Below are positions 45,530 through 56,609 of a DNA stretch of 64,000 bases, piece after piece. This stretch comes from Tragulus kanchil. Taxonomy: Eukaryota > Chordata > Mammalia > Artiodactyla > Tragulidae. The notes beneath the pieces were generated by a model, which searched no databases, was not told the origin of the DNA, and saw only the letters and a program-made list of their open reading frames with translations. Numbering within the stretch: the stretch's first letter is position 1; each line of letters starts with the position of its first letter. The stretch is from assembly GCA_022376925.1 (NCBI GenBank), contig JAIOJX010000032.1, positions 204,348,939-204,412,938 on the forward strand, in the 5' to 3' direction. Made by a program: the position numbers and the translations under genes.

Positions 45530-45725
45530 CTGCACATGTGAGCATGTGCACATGTGCGTGTGGATTTCTATGTGTCATGTGTGTGGTTGGGTGCATCTTA
45601 TAAACATGTATACTTGTACACATTCATGCATAGCTACTAGATCAAGGTATATGAAATTGCTGATATTTGTTTTGACCTAGAAGGACAGCCATTTCATATG
45701 GTCCTGAGAGGTGTGTGTGTGTGAA
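45530..45725 (+). repeat. Degenerate (TG)n-rich stretch
   Basis: Imperfect TG/CA-rich sequence with recurrent 'catgtgcacatgtgcgtg'-like runs, ending in a short pure TG run near 45711-45722. Confidence 0.7.
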
Positions 45726-46180
45726 GGGTGACTCACATCCGTGTGCATCTTTGTGTGCAGGTGGAGGTACATAGGTCTCTTGAAGTGTACATATGAGTTG
45801 AGAGTGGCAAGTGTAAGTCTAGGGGGACTTGCTGGCAGGCCAGAGCCCAAGAAATGGAACGGAGTTCATGAGATTGTCTTATACTAATTTCACTCTTTTC
45901 TGTTCTGTTACATGGTATGTTCTCTTGATGTTCCCAGCATTTGCATTCAGTCTTAGAATGGAGTTCATGGTTAATTGTCTACTTCACCAGATTCTAGAAC
46001 GTTTAGGGTCTTCTAAAGGGTAAATAAATAGTCAAGCACCAGCACCGCGTTCAAGTTCAGCCTTCTGTTCTCCCAGCAACTTCATCTGTGGACCGCTGAA
46101 TGTGTCCAGCACCCGCGCTTCCTTTTTTCCAGAAACACCTTTCCCCCTTGCTTCAGAGGACCACCGGATACATGCTAATC
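45726..46180. other. BATF intron sequence, unassigned
   Basis: No repeat or regulatory arrangement recognised. Confidence 0.4.
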
Positions 46181-46193
46181 AGAAAGATTCTGG

Positions 46194-46534
46194 GGCTTCC
46201 CCTGGTGGTCCAGTGGATAAGGACACCGCCTTGCAGTGCAAGGGGCGCCGGTTTGTTTCCTGGCCTGGGAAGATCCCACGTGCCGTGGAGCGGCTGGACC
46301 TATGTGTCCAGTTGCCAAGCCGGAGCTCTGGAGCGCATGTGCCCAGAGCCGGCGCTCTGCGACAATAGACGCCACCGCGATGGGAGGCCCTCAGGAGCCA
46401 AAGAACAAAGACGGATAAAAAATAGAGAAATGGAAGACCAATAGAAGTGGCCCGCCCGCTCCCCTCCCTCCCCAACCCGACCCCCGCCCAAAATAAATAA
46501 ATAGATAAATCTTTAAAAAAAAAAAAAAAAGAAA
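46194..46534 (+). mobile_element. CHR-type tRNA-Glu SINE, first of three in series
   Basis: Complete sense element with C-rich and A-rich tail. Target-site duplication agaaagattctgg at 46181-46193 and 46535-46547. Confidence 0.94.
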
Positions 46535-46547
46535 AGAAAGATTCTGG

Positions 46548-46898
46548 ACGGGCTTCCCTGGTAGCTCAGTGGTAAAGAGTTTACCTGCCAATGCAGGAGA
46601 CATGGGTTCGATCCCTGATCCAGGAAGATCCCACATGATGTGGAGCAGCTAAACCTGTGAGCCACAGCTAAGCAGCCTGTGTCTGGAGCCTCAGAGCCGC
46701 AACTATGGAGCCCACGTGCTGCAACTACTGAAGCCCGTGAGCCCTAGAGCCTGAGTTCCACAACAACAAGGGAAGTCACAAGAAGCCTGCTCACCTCAAC
46801 TAGAGAGGAGCCCCCACTCCTTGCAACTAGAGAAGAGCCTGTGGCGGCAGTGAAAGCCCAGAATAGCCAAAAGTAAATTTAAAAAAAAAAGAAAGAAG
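46548..46898 (+). mobile_element. Long CHR-type SINE, second in series
   Basis: Sense element of the same type as 31171-31524, inserted directly after the target-site copy of the first SINE. It is followed by 'gaaagattcggg' (46899-46910), a third version of the same target. Confidence 0.92.
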
Positions 46899-46910
46899 GA
46901 AAGATTCGGG

Positions 46911-47107
46911 ACATCCCTGGTGGTCCAGGGGTTAAGAATCCGCCTTCCAATAGAGGCTATGGGAGTTTGATCCCTGGTTGGGGAATTAAGATACCACATG
47001 CTGTGGAGCAACTAAGTCTGCCTGCCGCAAGTGGAGAAGCCTGTGTACTTCAACCAGAGAGAAGCCCACATGTGCCACAACAAAGAGCAGCCGAAGAAAT
47101 TTAAAAG
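46911..47107 (+). mobile_element. CHR-2-type SINE, third in series
   Basis: Sense element: 'acatccctggtggtccagg', 'gtttgatccctggttgggg', then 'cacatgtgccacaacaaag' near the end. Confidence 0.88.
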
Positions 47108-47429
47108 AATGACTCAGGGTAAAAAGAGCTGATTACTGATCCCATCACTAATTAATCAACAGTTACACCCTGGTAATTAGCATTTACCAGAAAACAATCC
47201 CATCTTCAGAAAGCCAGGGCAATTTCATTTCCAATGTGATTTTAAGATTCACATTCCTTGACTCAGATGAACCTTCTCTGCTCATCATTGATACCCACAG
47301 AGGAAGGGAAAGTGGCACTGGAAATGCAAATAAATTACATTTCAGTTCAAGAAGTGATCCAATCCAGGTCTTGTTTCTTCTAGTTCTGTTTCACTTAGGT
47401 TAGTATTTGCCAAATTTGTTGTACGATTA
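47108..47429. other. BATF intron sequence, unassigned
   Basis: AT-rich unique-looking sequence. No named repeat recognised. Confidence 0.45.
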
Positions 47430-47581
47430 GAATTATTCTGAGGGCCTGATATTAAATATAGTTCCAGGCCCTTCCTGAAATCTAGAGATTTGAACTCAGT
47501 GAGTCTGGGATTTGGTGTAAATTCTAGGAATTTTTCACAAATGCCACAGATTGTTCTCATGACCAGACAAGTTTGAAAAGA
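47430..47581 (+). mobile_element. MER5A-like DNA transposon fragment
   Basis: 'gatttgaactcagtgagtc', 'tgggatttggtgtaaattct' and 'ttctcatgaccag' follow the order of MER5A's middle and end. It is diverged. Confidence 0.5.
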
Positions 47582-47870
47582 ACAGATCTTAATGTTAAAT
47601 ATGGTAATACATTTGCTCTCATTATTCAAGCACTTGTTAAGTGCCTGGCATAGAGTGTGAACTGAAGTTCTTATTGATTGGCTGCCTGATGACATGGACC
47701 ACTAGACCAGAAGTTGAGTCAGAATTACAGTAGGCAGTGAGCAGATGTGGGATAACTTGACATTTACTATTTGCTTCAGGTAATCGGCAACAGGTTAATG
47801 AGAGAGTTAGTGGCACTACCGATTGCAACTAGGGGTTCTTTTGAAGTGGTAGAGGAGACGGTGGCTTTAT
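47582..47870. other. BATF intron sequence, unassigned
   Basis: Nothing recognised beyond weak L2-like similarity near 47625-47660. Confidence 0.4.
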
Positions 47871-50137
47871 CCATCAAGCCAGCTTCCGTTGGTTTGTACA
47901 GGACGAATGCGAGTGTGCTCAGCCTTAGCCTGGCGTTTCCTGTATGTGGCACCGAACCAGAAAACATGCCTAGGTGGGTATGAAGGAAAGCCATCTAAAA
48001 TGGAGTGGGGGATACCAAGAGGGATACCAGAGCTACAAGCCACGGTGGTAGAGACAGGGGCACTGGCTGCTGCTTCTGCAAGGTGTGGCCGCCACATTCA
48101 TCTCACTGTTTGGTTGTTTCCGGGCACATCCCAGAGACAGGGCATCCCCTCTCTTTACCAAAAGGTAAGATGAAGCCACACATGAGACTGGGGGGTTTGT
48201 TGCTAAGACGGGAACTGGGGACCGGGAGTCCTGGCCCCTTCCTCTAGCCCTTTTCCTCGCCCCTTCTGAGAGTTTCCACTGGTGACAACATTTACTGTAA
48301 GTTCTGTGCTCCGAAGAGCCTGGGCAAACCCCGAGGCAGAAGGGAGGGGCGGGGTAGGCAGGCCGCAGGGACCAACCACTCTGACCTTCTCTCCGCCTCT
48401 AGACCGGCCCAGCTTTCGGGAAGTGACAGCAGGCTCTTCCTCGCTCCGCTAGCCCTGCCGAGCTCCGACTTTCTCCTCACCCTCTCCCCGCCCCCTGGGA
48501 GATCCCAGAGCTCTGGGAGAGCATTCAAAACCGCCACAGCCTCTAAACTAGAAAACAACCACCTGTGACAAGAAACTTGTCTTTACCTTGGGAAGCAAGA
48601 CTGCTTCCTGCCAGGGCCCCAGAGAAACCAGCACTGCCAGCCCTGGGGGCCCTGCAACCAGCCAGACGCTTGGCAGATGATGAGCCGGACTTCCCTTGCA
48701 GAAGGAAGTGGCTGACCCGGGGCTCTCATCCCTCTGCATCCGCATCTGCTGCTGCCCCGCCCCAATCCACTCTGACCTTCCCTGGGGCCACACAGGGACG
48801 CCTGGCTAGGGCAGCCATGGAAGCAGCTCTTTACCCAGAGGTGCCACGATCACCTCCAGCTAACTTTCCCCTGAATTCCCAATGAGGGCTAGAGACCAAG
48901 AACTTAGGGGAAAAGGAAAGCAATGTTTAGAAAGTAAGCTTTGGCTTCAAATGTGCATATCTTCTCCTAAGGTGTGTAAGGGGGGAGCCTGCCCTTGGGC
49001 CCCCTTTCCATCAAGCCAGCTTCCGTTGGTTTGTACAGGACGAATGCGAGTGTGCTCAGCCTTAGCCTGGCGTTTCCTGTATGTGGCACCGAACCAGAAA
49101 ACATGCCTAGGTGGGTATGAAGGAAAGCCATCTAAAATGGAGTGGGGGATACCAAGAGGGATACCAGAGCTACAAGCCACGGTGGTAGAGACAGGGGCAC
49201 TGGCTGCTGCTTCTGCAAGGTGTGGCCGCCACATTCATCTCACTGTTTGGTTGTTTCCGGGCACATCCCAGAGACAGGGCATCCCCTCTCTTTACCAAAA
49301 GGTAAGATGAAGCCACACATGAGACTGGGGGGTTTGTTGCTAAGACGGGAACTGGGGACCGGGAGTCCTGGCCCCTTCCTCTAGCCCTTTTCCTCGCCCC
49401 TTCTGAGAGTTTCCACTGGTGACAACATTTACTGTAAGTTCTGTGCTCCGAAGAGCCTGGGCAAACCCCGAGGCAGAAGGGAGGGGCGGGGTAGGCAGGC
49501 CGCAGGGACCAACCACTCTGACCTTCTCTCCGCCTCTAGACCGGCCCAGCTTTCGGGAAGTGACAGCAGGCTCTTCCTCGCTCCGCTAGCCCTGCCGAGC
49601 TCCGACTTTCTCCTCACCCTCTCCCCGCCCCCTGGGAGATCCCAGAGCTCTGGGAGAGCATTCAAAACCGCCACAGCCTCTAAACTAGAAAACAACCACC
49701 TGTGACAAGAAACTTGTCTTTACCTTGGGAAGCAAGACTGCTTCCTGCCAGGGCCCCAGAGAAACCAGCACTGCCAGCCCTGGGGGCCCTGCAACCAGCC
49801 AGACGCTTGGCAGATGATGAGCCGGACTTCCCTTGCAGAAGGAAGTGGCTGACCCGGGGCTCTCATCCCTCTGCATCCGCATCTGCTGCTGCCCCGCCCC
49901 AATCCACTCTGACCTTCCCTGGGGCCACACAGGGACGCCTGGCTAGGGCAGCCATGGAAGCAGCTCTTTACCCAGAGGTGCCACGATCACCTCCAGCTAA
50001 CTTTCCCCTGAATTCCCAATGAGGGCTAGAGACCAAGAACTTAGGGGAAAAGGAAAGCAATGTTTAGAAAGTAAGCTTTGGCTTCAAATGTGCATATCTT
50101 CTCCTAAGGTGTGTAAGGGGGGAGCCTGCCCTTGGGC
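47871..50137 (+). repeat. Direct duplication pair 17 (47871-49000 and 49008-50137)
   Basis: 1130 bases repeated at offset 1137 with a 7-base spacer. No differences were noticed. The block contains no recognised interspersed repeat, so repeat-driven recombination is not an obvious cause. Confidence 0.97.
48335..48770. promoter_or_regulatory. GC-rich block with GC boxes in BATF intron (candidate)
   Basis: Contains Sp1-type motifs ('ggggcgggg' near 48346, 'ccccgccccc' near 48487, 'ccccgcccc' near 48754) in a locally GC-rich, partly CpG-containing stretch. This could be an intronic promoter or enhancer, or simply composition. A second copy is at 49472-49907. Confidence 0.3.
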
Positions 50138-50209
50138 TTCCACGTAGCCTGCTTTTTACTTTTTGGAATTCGTTTAGATCCTTCAGGCTTCTTGTAATAA
50201 CCCTCTGAG

Positions 50210-50290
50210 GTGACTATTAAGGCCGGCTCTTATCCTTACCCCCATTTTACAGATGAGGCCAACAGAGACCCTGGGACAAACTTACTGTGC
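50210..50290 (-). mobile_element. MIR fragment
   Basis: 'ccccattttacagatgagg' and 'gagaccctgggacaaact' are the antisense MIR core. Confidence 0.65.
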
Positions 50291-50399
50291 AAGTCCCTGC
50301 CCCCACACCTAAATGACTACAGGCTGGTGGCCGCACCTGCTGAAACAAAGGGCTATATAGATTCACCTTGAGACACTTATTTTCTAACTATCCCTTCCC

Positions 50400-50700
50400 C
50401 CATCCCTCCTGACCCCCACACCCTTAAGTTCCTTCTCTAAGTCTGTGAACTCTGTTTCTGCTTTGTAAATAAGTTCATTCATATCGTCAACAAGTACACG
50501 CTGCTATATTTAAAATGGATACTCAACAAGCTCCTACCATATAGCATAAGGAACTCTGTACATTGCTATGAGGCAGCCTAGATGAGGGGGGTGGGGGGGA
50601 GTCTGGGGGAGAATAGATACGTGTGTGTGTGTGGCTGAGTCCCTTGGCTATACTCCAATACAAAATGAAAAGGTTAAAAACAAAACAAAATAAAAAGCTT
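50400..50700. mobile_element. L1 3' end with internal inversion
   Basis: The first part (about 50400-50485, 'ctctgtttctgctttgtaaa') is L1 sequence in antisense. From about 50490, 'acgctgctatatttaaaatg', 'agctcctaccatatagcat' and 'tactccaatacaaaatg' is the L1 3' UTR in sense, ending in an A-rich tail. Head inverted and tail forward is the product expected from twin priming. Confidence 0.7.
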
Positions 50701-51220
50701 ATCTTCCCAGAGGTCTAGAAAGTTTGAGTGGGTGACTGATCCAGAGCCCCAGTACCAGGTAGCTGCAGAGCAGCACTGGGCTCGGGGTTTCCCCATCTTC
50801 AGCCTTGGGCTCCCGTTAGCCCACCCACTGTTTCTCTTGAGAGACTCGGTGACTCAGGGTCTCTGGAGGTCCCTGAGATCACTAGCCTTCCAAGAGAAAA
50901 CTGGGTCTTACTCTGGTGATCCTTAAATACAACACAAGAACCCTGACTCAATCACACTCTTCCAACCACAAGAGCTGATCGTCACCTTCTGCCTTGAGCT
51001 GAGAGAGAGTCTATCGTCCACCTGCGCTATGAGAGGGCTGACTCGGGGCCAGACCATCCCCAGATGCACAGGAAGGTCTGGAATGCGCGACCACGAGGAG
51101 CTCCATCAGGTAACTGTGGACAGAGGTCCTGGCCCTGGTCCTGGCTGGGTGACCCTCAGTGACATCCTTTCCCTCTGAGTCCCAGTTGCCTCAATTTAAA
51201 CCAGGAAGCCTGGACCAACA
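50701..51220. other. BATF intron sequence, mostly unassigned
   Basis: Unique-looking sequence without a recognised repeat. It carries the two AP-1 consensus sites listed separately. Confidence 0.45.
50850..50950. promoter_or_regulatory. Two AP-1 consensus sites TGACTCA (candidate)
   Basis: TGACTCA occurs at 50850-50856 and 50944-50950, 94 bases apart, with a RUNX-like AACCACA at 50963-50969. AP-1 sites bind JUN-BATF and FOS-JUN dimers. Function here is inference; motifs this short also occur by chance. Confidence 0.3.
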
Positions 51221-51383
51221 CGAGAATTCTCAGCCTTGGCCACACACTGGGATTGCTGAACAGTGTTAGCAATACAGATGCCTGATTCTGATTCAAACAG
51301 GCTGGAGTGTGCCTGGGTGTTGGGATGTTAAGGGCTCCCCCAGGGGATTCTAATGTGCCGTGAATGTTGAAAACCACAGGATT
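51221..51383 (+). mobile_element. MER5A-like DNA transposon
   Basis: 'attctcagccttggcc', 'gcctgattctgattcaaac' and 'ggggattctaatgtgcc' lead to 'gttgaaaaccacagg'. These are MER5A landmarks in order, with inverted-repeat-like ends. Confidence 0.65.
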
Positions 51384-51599
51384 AGAAGTCAAAGTCCTCT
51401 CTAACTCTCAAATATTTCAGACTTGAAATTGATGACCTGTGTATATTAGCCAACTAGAACCTCTCACTGTTGGGAAAGGGCAGTGAGTTGTGTGTTGGGA
51501 GCACAGGTACATAGACTCAAATTTATACAAGATAGTAGAAACCAAACTTTAAAAAGAATATCCAGTTTAATTTAATAATAACTGACCTCTAACAAATGG
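51384..51599. other. BATF intron sequence, unassigned
   Basis: Nothing recognised. Confidence 0.4.
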
Positions 51600-51800
51600 T
51601 GATACCATATTCCAAGGACATGACGGTTATCATTATATTTAAAGTTTGCAACAAGCCTAGGTGGTCAATAATATTTTGAGCCACATCTTACAGAAGAGGA
51701 ACATCTAAGGCACAGAGAAGTTAAGTAGCTTGGTCAAGGTCACACAGCTTGTCAGTTGTAGCACGAGTTCTTGAACCAAGACTGTCTGCCTTCACAGCCT
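51600..51800 (-). mobile_element. MIR SINE
   Basis: Antisense MIR: 'cacatcttacagaagaggaa', 'gaagttaagtagcttgg' and 'tcaaggtcacacagcttg'. Confidence 0.8.
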
Positions 51801-53120
51801 GTGCCCACCGTCTGCTCCTGCTTTGAAGTCTGTTTAAATCTTATGATATCTGCTAATCATCCCCTGTGAGGCCTCAGCCTGGTTGACTTTCCTATTTCAT
51901 CTTCCCTTTCTTCCCGCCTCATGCAAACTGAGATGCTAATGTTCACAATTCACCCTCACCTGTGAGGTTACTTGCTGCCACCCTCACCATGAACCACAGC
52001 AGCCTGGGGGTGGCTAAGGAGGACGCTTCTCAGGGGTGTGGGAATATTCTGGGAAATTCCCTAGTGGAGGGGCCAAGTAGGGGGTCACTGCAGAGTGCTT
52101 GAATGATGGGGAATCCCCATGCAGGTCCCATACCCTCAGGAAAGCCAGTTGGGACCAAGACTGAGGACAAACTCTGACCCAAGGCTCTGGCTGGGACTCT
52201 CCAGGCCTTCTGAGCAGGGCTTGGAGCTTCTTCCTGCCAGTTTTGGTTTAGCGCCTTGACCTTCTCCTTGAGTTTTCTAATCACACTTTCCAGAAGGGTG
52301 AAAATAGTCCCCGTGTTTTCTCCTAAACCAGAACCTGCAGTCAGTTATTGTTAGGGTGACCTTTCAGCTCCCACCCACACTTCAGTACAAGAGTGGTGTG
52401 TGAAGCTTACGTCCCTCACACCCAGCTCTCTGTTCAATGCCCAGCCATCTCCACCCCACCCCTGGGCAGAGCTGGGGTGAAGCCCCCCACTCCCAGACAT
52501 GTCTGTGAACCGAGAGGTAAGGGCAGAGTGGGATCTATGCTATGTCTCCCACAATTCTGGGGAAATAGCCCCCACTCCTGTTCCTCACCTGATAAGCAAA
52601 GAAGAATCATGAAACCACAGGTCTTTGCACTGAATTCTGGAGAAATCTACACTTTGGTGCCTTAAAACTGAAGCTCCAGGACCATCAGCACCTCATCATC
52701 TACTGATGCTCAACCAATCAGCCATGCCCCTCAGGGCCCTGCCTGGGGTCCTCTCTCCTGTTCCTTGGCTTTTAGGATGATAACTGCATTGACCTCGTTT
52801 GTGAGAAACACTATAAGTTGGTTCACTCAAGGTCTAGCCCAAACTCCTTACCCCTGCTTTCCTCTAGAGAGGCTTGGAAAAGAATTCTTCAACTACCCAG
52901 CTTCCCCTGCAGGTAGATATGACCATGTGACAGATTCTGATCAATGAGATATAAGCAGAAATTCAGGAAGGGAAAGAATGAGCTTTGCTTCCCAGGGGAA
53001 AAAAAAGCAAAGCCTCACCAGACAAAGGTTGCCCTCTCTGGAGACAGACTGATGCCTGGAGACCCAGCAGCCGTCTTGCAACCTTGAGGATGAAAACCAC
53101 ACACTGAGAATGGCTGCCAA
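51801..53120. other. BATF intron sequence, unassigned (about 1.3 kb)
   Basis: No repeat family recognised with confidence and no exon-like frame. 52030-52350 contains lysine/glutamine-rich antisense frames but no bZIP basic region. Confidence 0.45.

Positions 53121-53158
<38 letters not shown>
53121..53158 (+). repeat. (GA)n microsatellite
   Basis: Near-perfect GA run of about 38 bases. Confidence 0.97.
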
Positions 53159-53161
<3 letters not shown>

Positions 53162-53182
53162 TGCTTCCTTGATGACATTCTT

Positions 53183-53357
53183 TTTTAAAAAAAAATATGT
53201 ATATATTTATTAATTTCACTGTGCTGGGTCTTTGTTGCCACATTCAAGATCTTCAGTCTTGAATGTGGCATGCAATATCTTTAGTTGTGGCATGTGGGAT
53301 CTAGTTCCCTGACTAGGGATAGAACCCAGTGGGCTAGGACTGGACCACAGGGAAGTC
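53183..53357 (-). mobile_element. CHR-type SINE with target-site duplication and internal hairpin
   Basis: Antisense element with T/A-rich tail at left and 'ggaccacagggaagtcc' head at right. The 16-base target-site duplication ccttgatgacattctt is at 53167-53182 and 53358-53373. A perfect 13-base inverted repeat lies inside, at 53237-53249 and 53257-53269. Confidence 0.9.
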
Positions 53358-53373
53358 CCTTGATGACATTCTT

Positions 53374-53699
53374 GTACTATCGCTGATCTGTCGACTTTTG
53401 GACTTCTCTGAGAAAAATAGAAAACACAGACGGTGACTTGTTGATGCCTCTATTTGATACGTTTTCCTATAACTCCTAACTGATACCTCCAGCTAGAAAT
53501 ATTATCATTAGCAAGTACGGTTTTGAAAAACGAGCTAATAATTTCCGGTAACATCAAGGTTTGAGTGGTTTGGTTTGGCTTGATTTTAGTTTAAGCTCCA
53601 GGTCTATGGGACAGAGTGTCTGGGCATATACCAGCAACACTGCCCCAGATTTACTCCACACCTTCTACCACAGGCATCTGACTTCAAATGTCGCTACTC
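53374..53699. other. BATF intron sequence, unassigned
   Basis: Nothing recognised. Confidence 0.4.
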
Positions 53700-53880
53700 C
53701 CTGGTTCTCAGTGCTGACTCACACGGCAGTTGCCTGAAGAGCTTTAAAGCAAAATCTCAACGTCTGGATTTCACTCCTGAGAGGTTCCATTTAATTGTTC
53801 CAGATTGGGTCCAGGCATCAAGATTAAAAAAGTAATTCCCAGGTGAGTTTCATGAGCCACCAGCTTGAGAAGTGTACTCA
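53700..53880 (+). mobile_element. MER5A-like DNA transposon
   Basis: Starts 'ctggttctcagtgctgac'. It has 'gttgcctgaagagcttt', 'cgtctggatttcactcc' and 'ttcccaggtgagtttcatg', and ends 'agcttgagaagtg'. Confidence 0.7.
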
Positions 53881-54194
53881 TAGTAGATTCCTCTTGCAAG
53901 TAATAAAACTGTAGAAATATATGCAATGCTTGATTTTGCTAAATTTATATCATATTTATACACTTACAGATATGATGTCGTTTGTCTTATTACATATATT
54001 TTATTATATAACATAGTATAAATAATAGAACTATGATATAAAGAACTTTAAAGAAGGAGGAGGACATTTCTAAGTCAAAGTTTTTTTCTAAAAGTAAATG
54101 GCTAGTTAAGGCAGAGTCTTAGACTTGGTGAAACTCTCAAGTGACTCAGAACAGTTCATTCTTACGGAAAGGCAAGAGGTAGAGCACTGATTGG

Positions 54195-54330
54195 AATCTC
54201 ATTCATTTGTCCTGTAGACTGTTAAGCTCCCTGGGCGTGGGAGCCCTCCTTGTCTCCAGGGCTTTGTCCTCAGTGGTGGGACTGTGCCTGGCACACTGTA
54301 AGCGATCAGTGAAATCATGTTGCTTGACTG
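54195..54330 (+). mobile_element. L2 LINE 3' end
   Basis: 'gactgttaagctccctggg', 'ggactgtgcctggcacactg' and 'taagcgatcagtgaa' are diverged L2 3' sequence in sense. A copy is at 55237-55372. Confidence 0.65.
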
Positions 54331-54493
54331 CCAACCTGGAGTCTGTAGTAATCTGCCAAAAGCTGAGACCTGCATTTGAAGAGTCTGCTTAATTTGTGAT
54401 ATCCATGAAACTTCCCAGGGAGTGTTTAACCAGGCATTAAAGTTCTTTTATTGCTTCCACTTTAAACTCTAGAATGGTTACAAGTGAGTGTGT

Positions 54494-54706
54494 TGGTGGT
54501 GGTTTAGTCCCCAAGTCGTGTCTGACTCTTGTGACCCCATGGATTGTAGCCTACCAGGCTCCTCTGTCCATAGGATTCCCAGGCAAGAATACTGAAGCAG
54601 GTTACCATTTCCTTCTCCAGGGGATCTTCCCAACTCTGGGATGGAACCCAAAGTCTTCTGCATTGCAGGCGGATTCTTTACCATCTAAGTCACCAGGGAA
54701 ATCCAT
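54494..54706 (-). mobile_element. Bov-tA-type SINE
   Basis: Antisense SINE: 'gtgtctgactcttgtgaccc', 'caggctcctctgtccatagg', 'ccaggggatcttcccaac' and 'gtcaccagggaaatcc'. Confidence 0.88.
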
Positions 54707-55535
54707 GAATGAGTGTAAGATATCCATTTTTTTTTTTAAAGGCTTGGTCAGACTCCTGCTTAGCAACACTTTTATTCCCCAAACTGATGCTGTGGTGTGG
54801 AGGCAGCAGAATTACACTGCCATGAGAACCCTGCATGCAATTTCCCTGACTTGAACTTGACCTGTCCCAACCAGATGAAGCAAAGGAGACTTGACCAGCT
54901 ATAGTGAAAAACCCAGTCAGGTAAACAGTGTTCTTAAAGCTTGTATAAACAACTAGAAAGATATGCAATGCTTGATTTTGCTAAATTTATATCATATTTA
55001 TACACTTACAGATATGATGTCGTTTGTCTTATTACATATATTTTATTATATAACATAGTATAAATAATAGAACTATGATATAAAGAACTTTAAAGAAGGA
55101 GGAGGACATTTCTAAGTCAAAGTTTTTTTCTAAAAGTAAATGGCTAGTTAAGGCAGAGTCTTAGACTTGGTGAAACTCTCAAGTGACTCAGAACAGTTCA
55201 TTCTTACGGAAAGGCAAGAGGTAGAGCACTGATTGGAATCTCATTCATTTGTCCTGTAGACTGTTAAGCTCCCTGGGCGTGGGAGCCCTCCTTGTCTCCA
55301 GGGCTTTGTCCTCAGTGGTGGGACTGTGCCTGGCACACTGTAAGCGATCAGTGAAATCATGTTGCTTGACTGCCAACCTGGAGTCTGTAGTAATCTGCCA
55401 AAAGCTGAGACCTGCATTTGAAGAGTCTGCTTAATTTGTGATATCCATGAAACTTCCCAGGGAGTGTTTAACCAGGCATTAAAGTTCTTTTATTGCTTCC
55501 ACTTTAAACTCTAGAATGGTTACAAGTGAGTGTGT

Positions 55536-55748
55536 TGGTGGTGGTTTAGTCCCCAAGTCGTGTCTGACTCTTGTGACCCCATGGATTGTAGCCTACCAGG
55601 CTCCTCTGTCCATAGGATTCCCAGGCAAGAATACTGAAGCAGGTTACCATTTCCTTCTCCAGGGGATCTTCCCAACTCTGGGATGGAACCCAAAGTCTTC
55701 TGCATTGCAGGCGGATTCTTTACCATCTAAGTCACCAGGGAAATCCAT
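55536..55748 (-). mobile_element. Bov-tA-type SINE (second copy)
   Basis: Duplicate of 54494-54706 through pair 18. Confidence 0.88.
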
Positions 55749-56003
55749 GAATGAGTGTAAGATATCCATTTTTTTTTTTAAAGGCTTGGTCAGACTCCTG
55801 CTTAGCAACACTTTTATTCCCCAAACTGATGCTGTGGTGTGGAGGCAGCAGAATTACACTGCCATGAGAACCCTGCATGCAATTTCCCTGACTTGAACTT
55901 GACCTGTCCCAACCAGATGAAGCAAAGGAGACTTGACCAGCTATAGTGAAAAACCCAGTCAGGTAAACAGTGTTCTTAAAGCTTGTATAAACAACTAGAA
56001 AGA

Positions 56004-56609
56004 GACTATAGGATAATATATCTGATATCTTCATGGGATTGATTTATAGGAAAACATCAGCCTTTTTGCATTAAACAAACGGATAAAATCTCTCCAATGC
56101 AAAACAGACAAATGCACTATGGCTTTCTTCTGACAGTTGCTCTCTCTTTATATCTCAAACCAATGAGGTGTAAGTACCTTTCATTTTGTAGATCAGAATT
56201 TGGGTTCAGATAGATCTGCCCCCGTTCTGTCCCCACAGGATTTGAATTCCTTTTGCTGAGGCCCCCACCCCGACCCCATCTGGTTCCTGCTCCCTGCGGT
56301 ACAAGGGCCCTGATTCCTGAGTTCCTCTTCTCGAGCTCACAGTCTGGGGCCCCACAAGGCATCTTTCTGACCCTTGACAGGTCCCACAGAGTTTGGACTG
56401 ACGGCCCTGCAGACAGTCCCATCTCCCAGGATCTTCCCAGGCATCTTCTCATGACTGTATCTGATCTCAGATGTTAGGGCCTCGGAAAGACCGTCTCTGC
56501 CCACTGTCCCCAGCACCATTTCTGTCAACATCGCACCATTTGGTTTCCCTTGGAAGCCCTCCTCACTTGGTGTAATCAGTGAAATAAATAACAACTGGTC
56601 AGTTGATTT
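56004..56609. other. BATF intron sequence, unassigned
   Basis: No repeat or exon recognised. The 153-codon minus-strand frame at 56337-56798 runs into L2 sequence and is not a recognised protein. Confidence 0.45.

Larger units (their letters stand above)
53919..56003 (+). repeat. Direct duplication pair 18 (53919-54961 and 54961-56003)
   Basis: About 1043 bases repeated at offset 1042 with no spacer. The context is similar at both ends ('tagaaatatatgc' and 'tagaaagatatgc'). No internal difference was noticed. Confidence 0.97.

Noticed and set aside
48292..48558. GC-rich open frames in the intron (also 48565-48885), as a possible extra exon
   Set aside because: No recognisable protein and overlapping frames on both strands. 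Duplicate copies at +1137 add no support.
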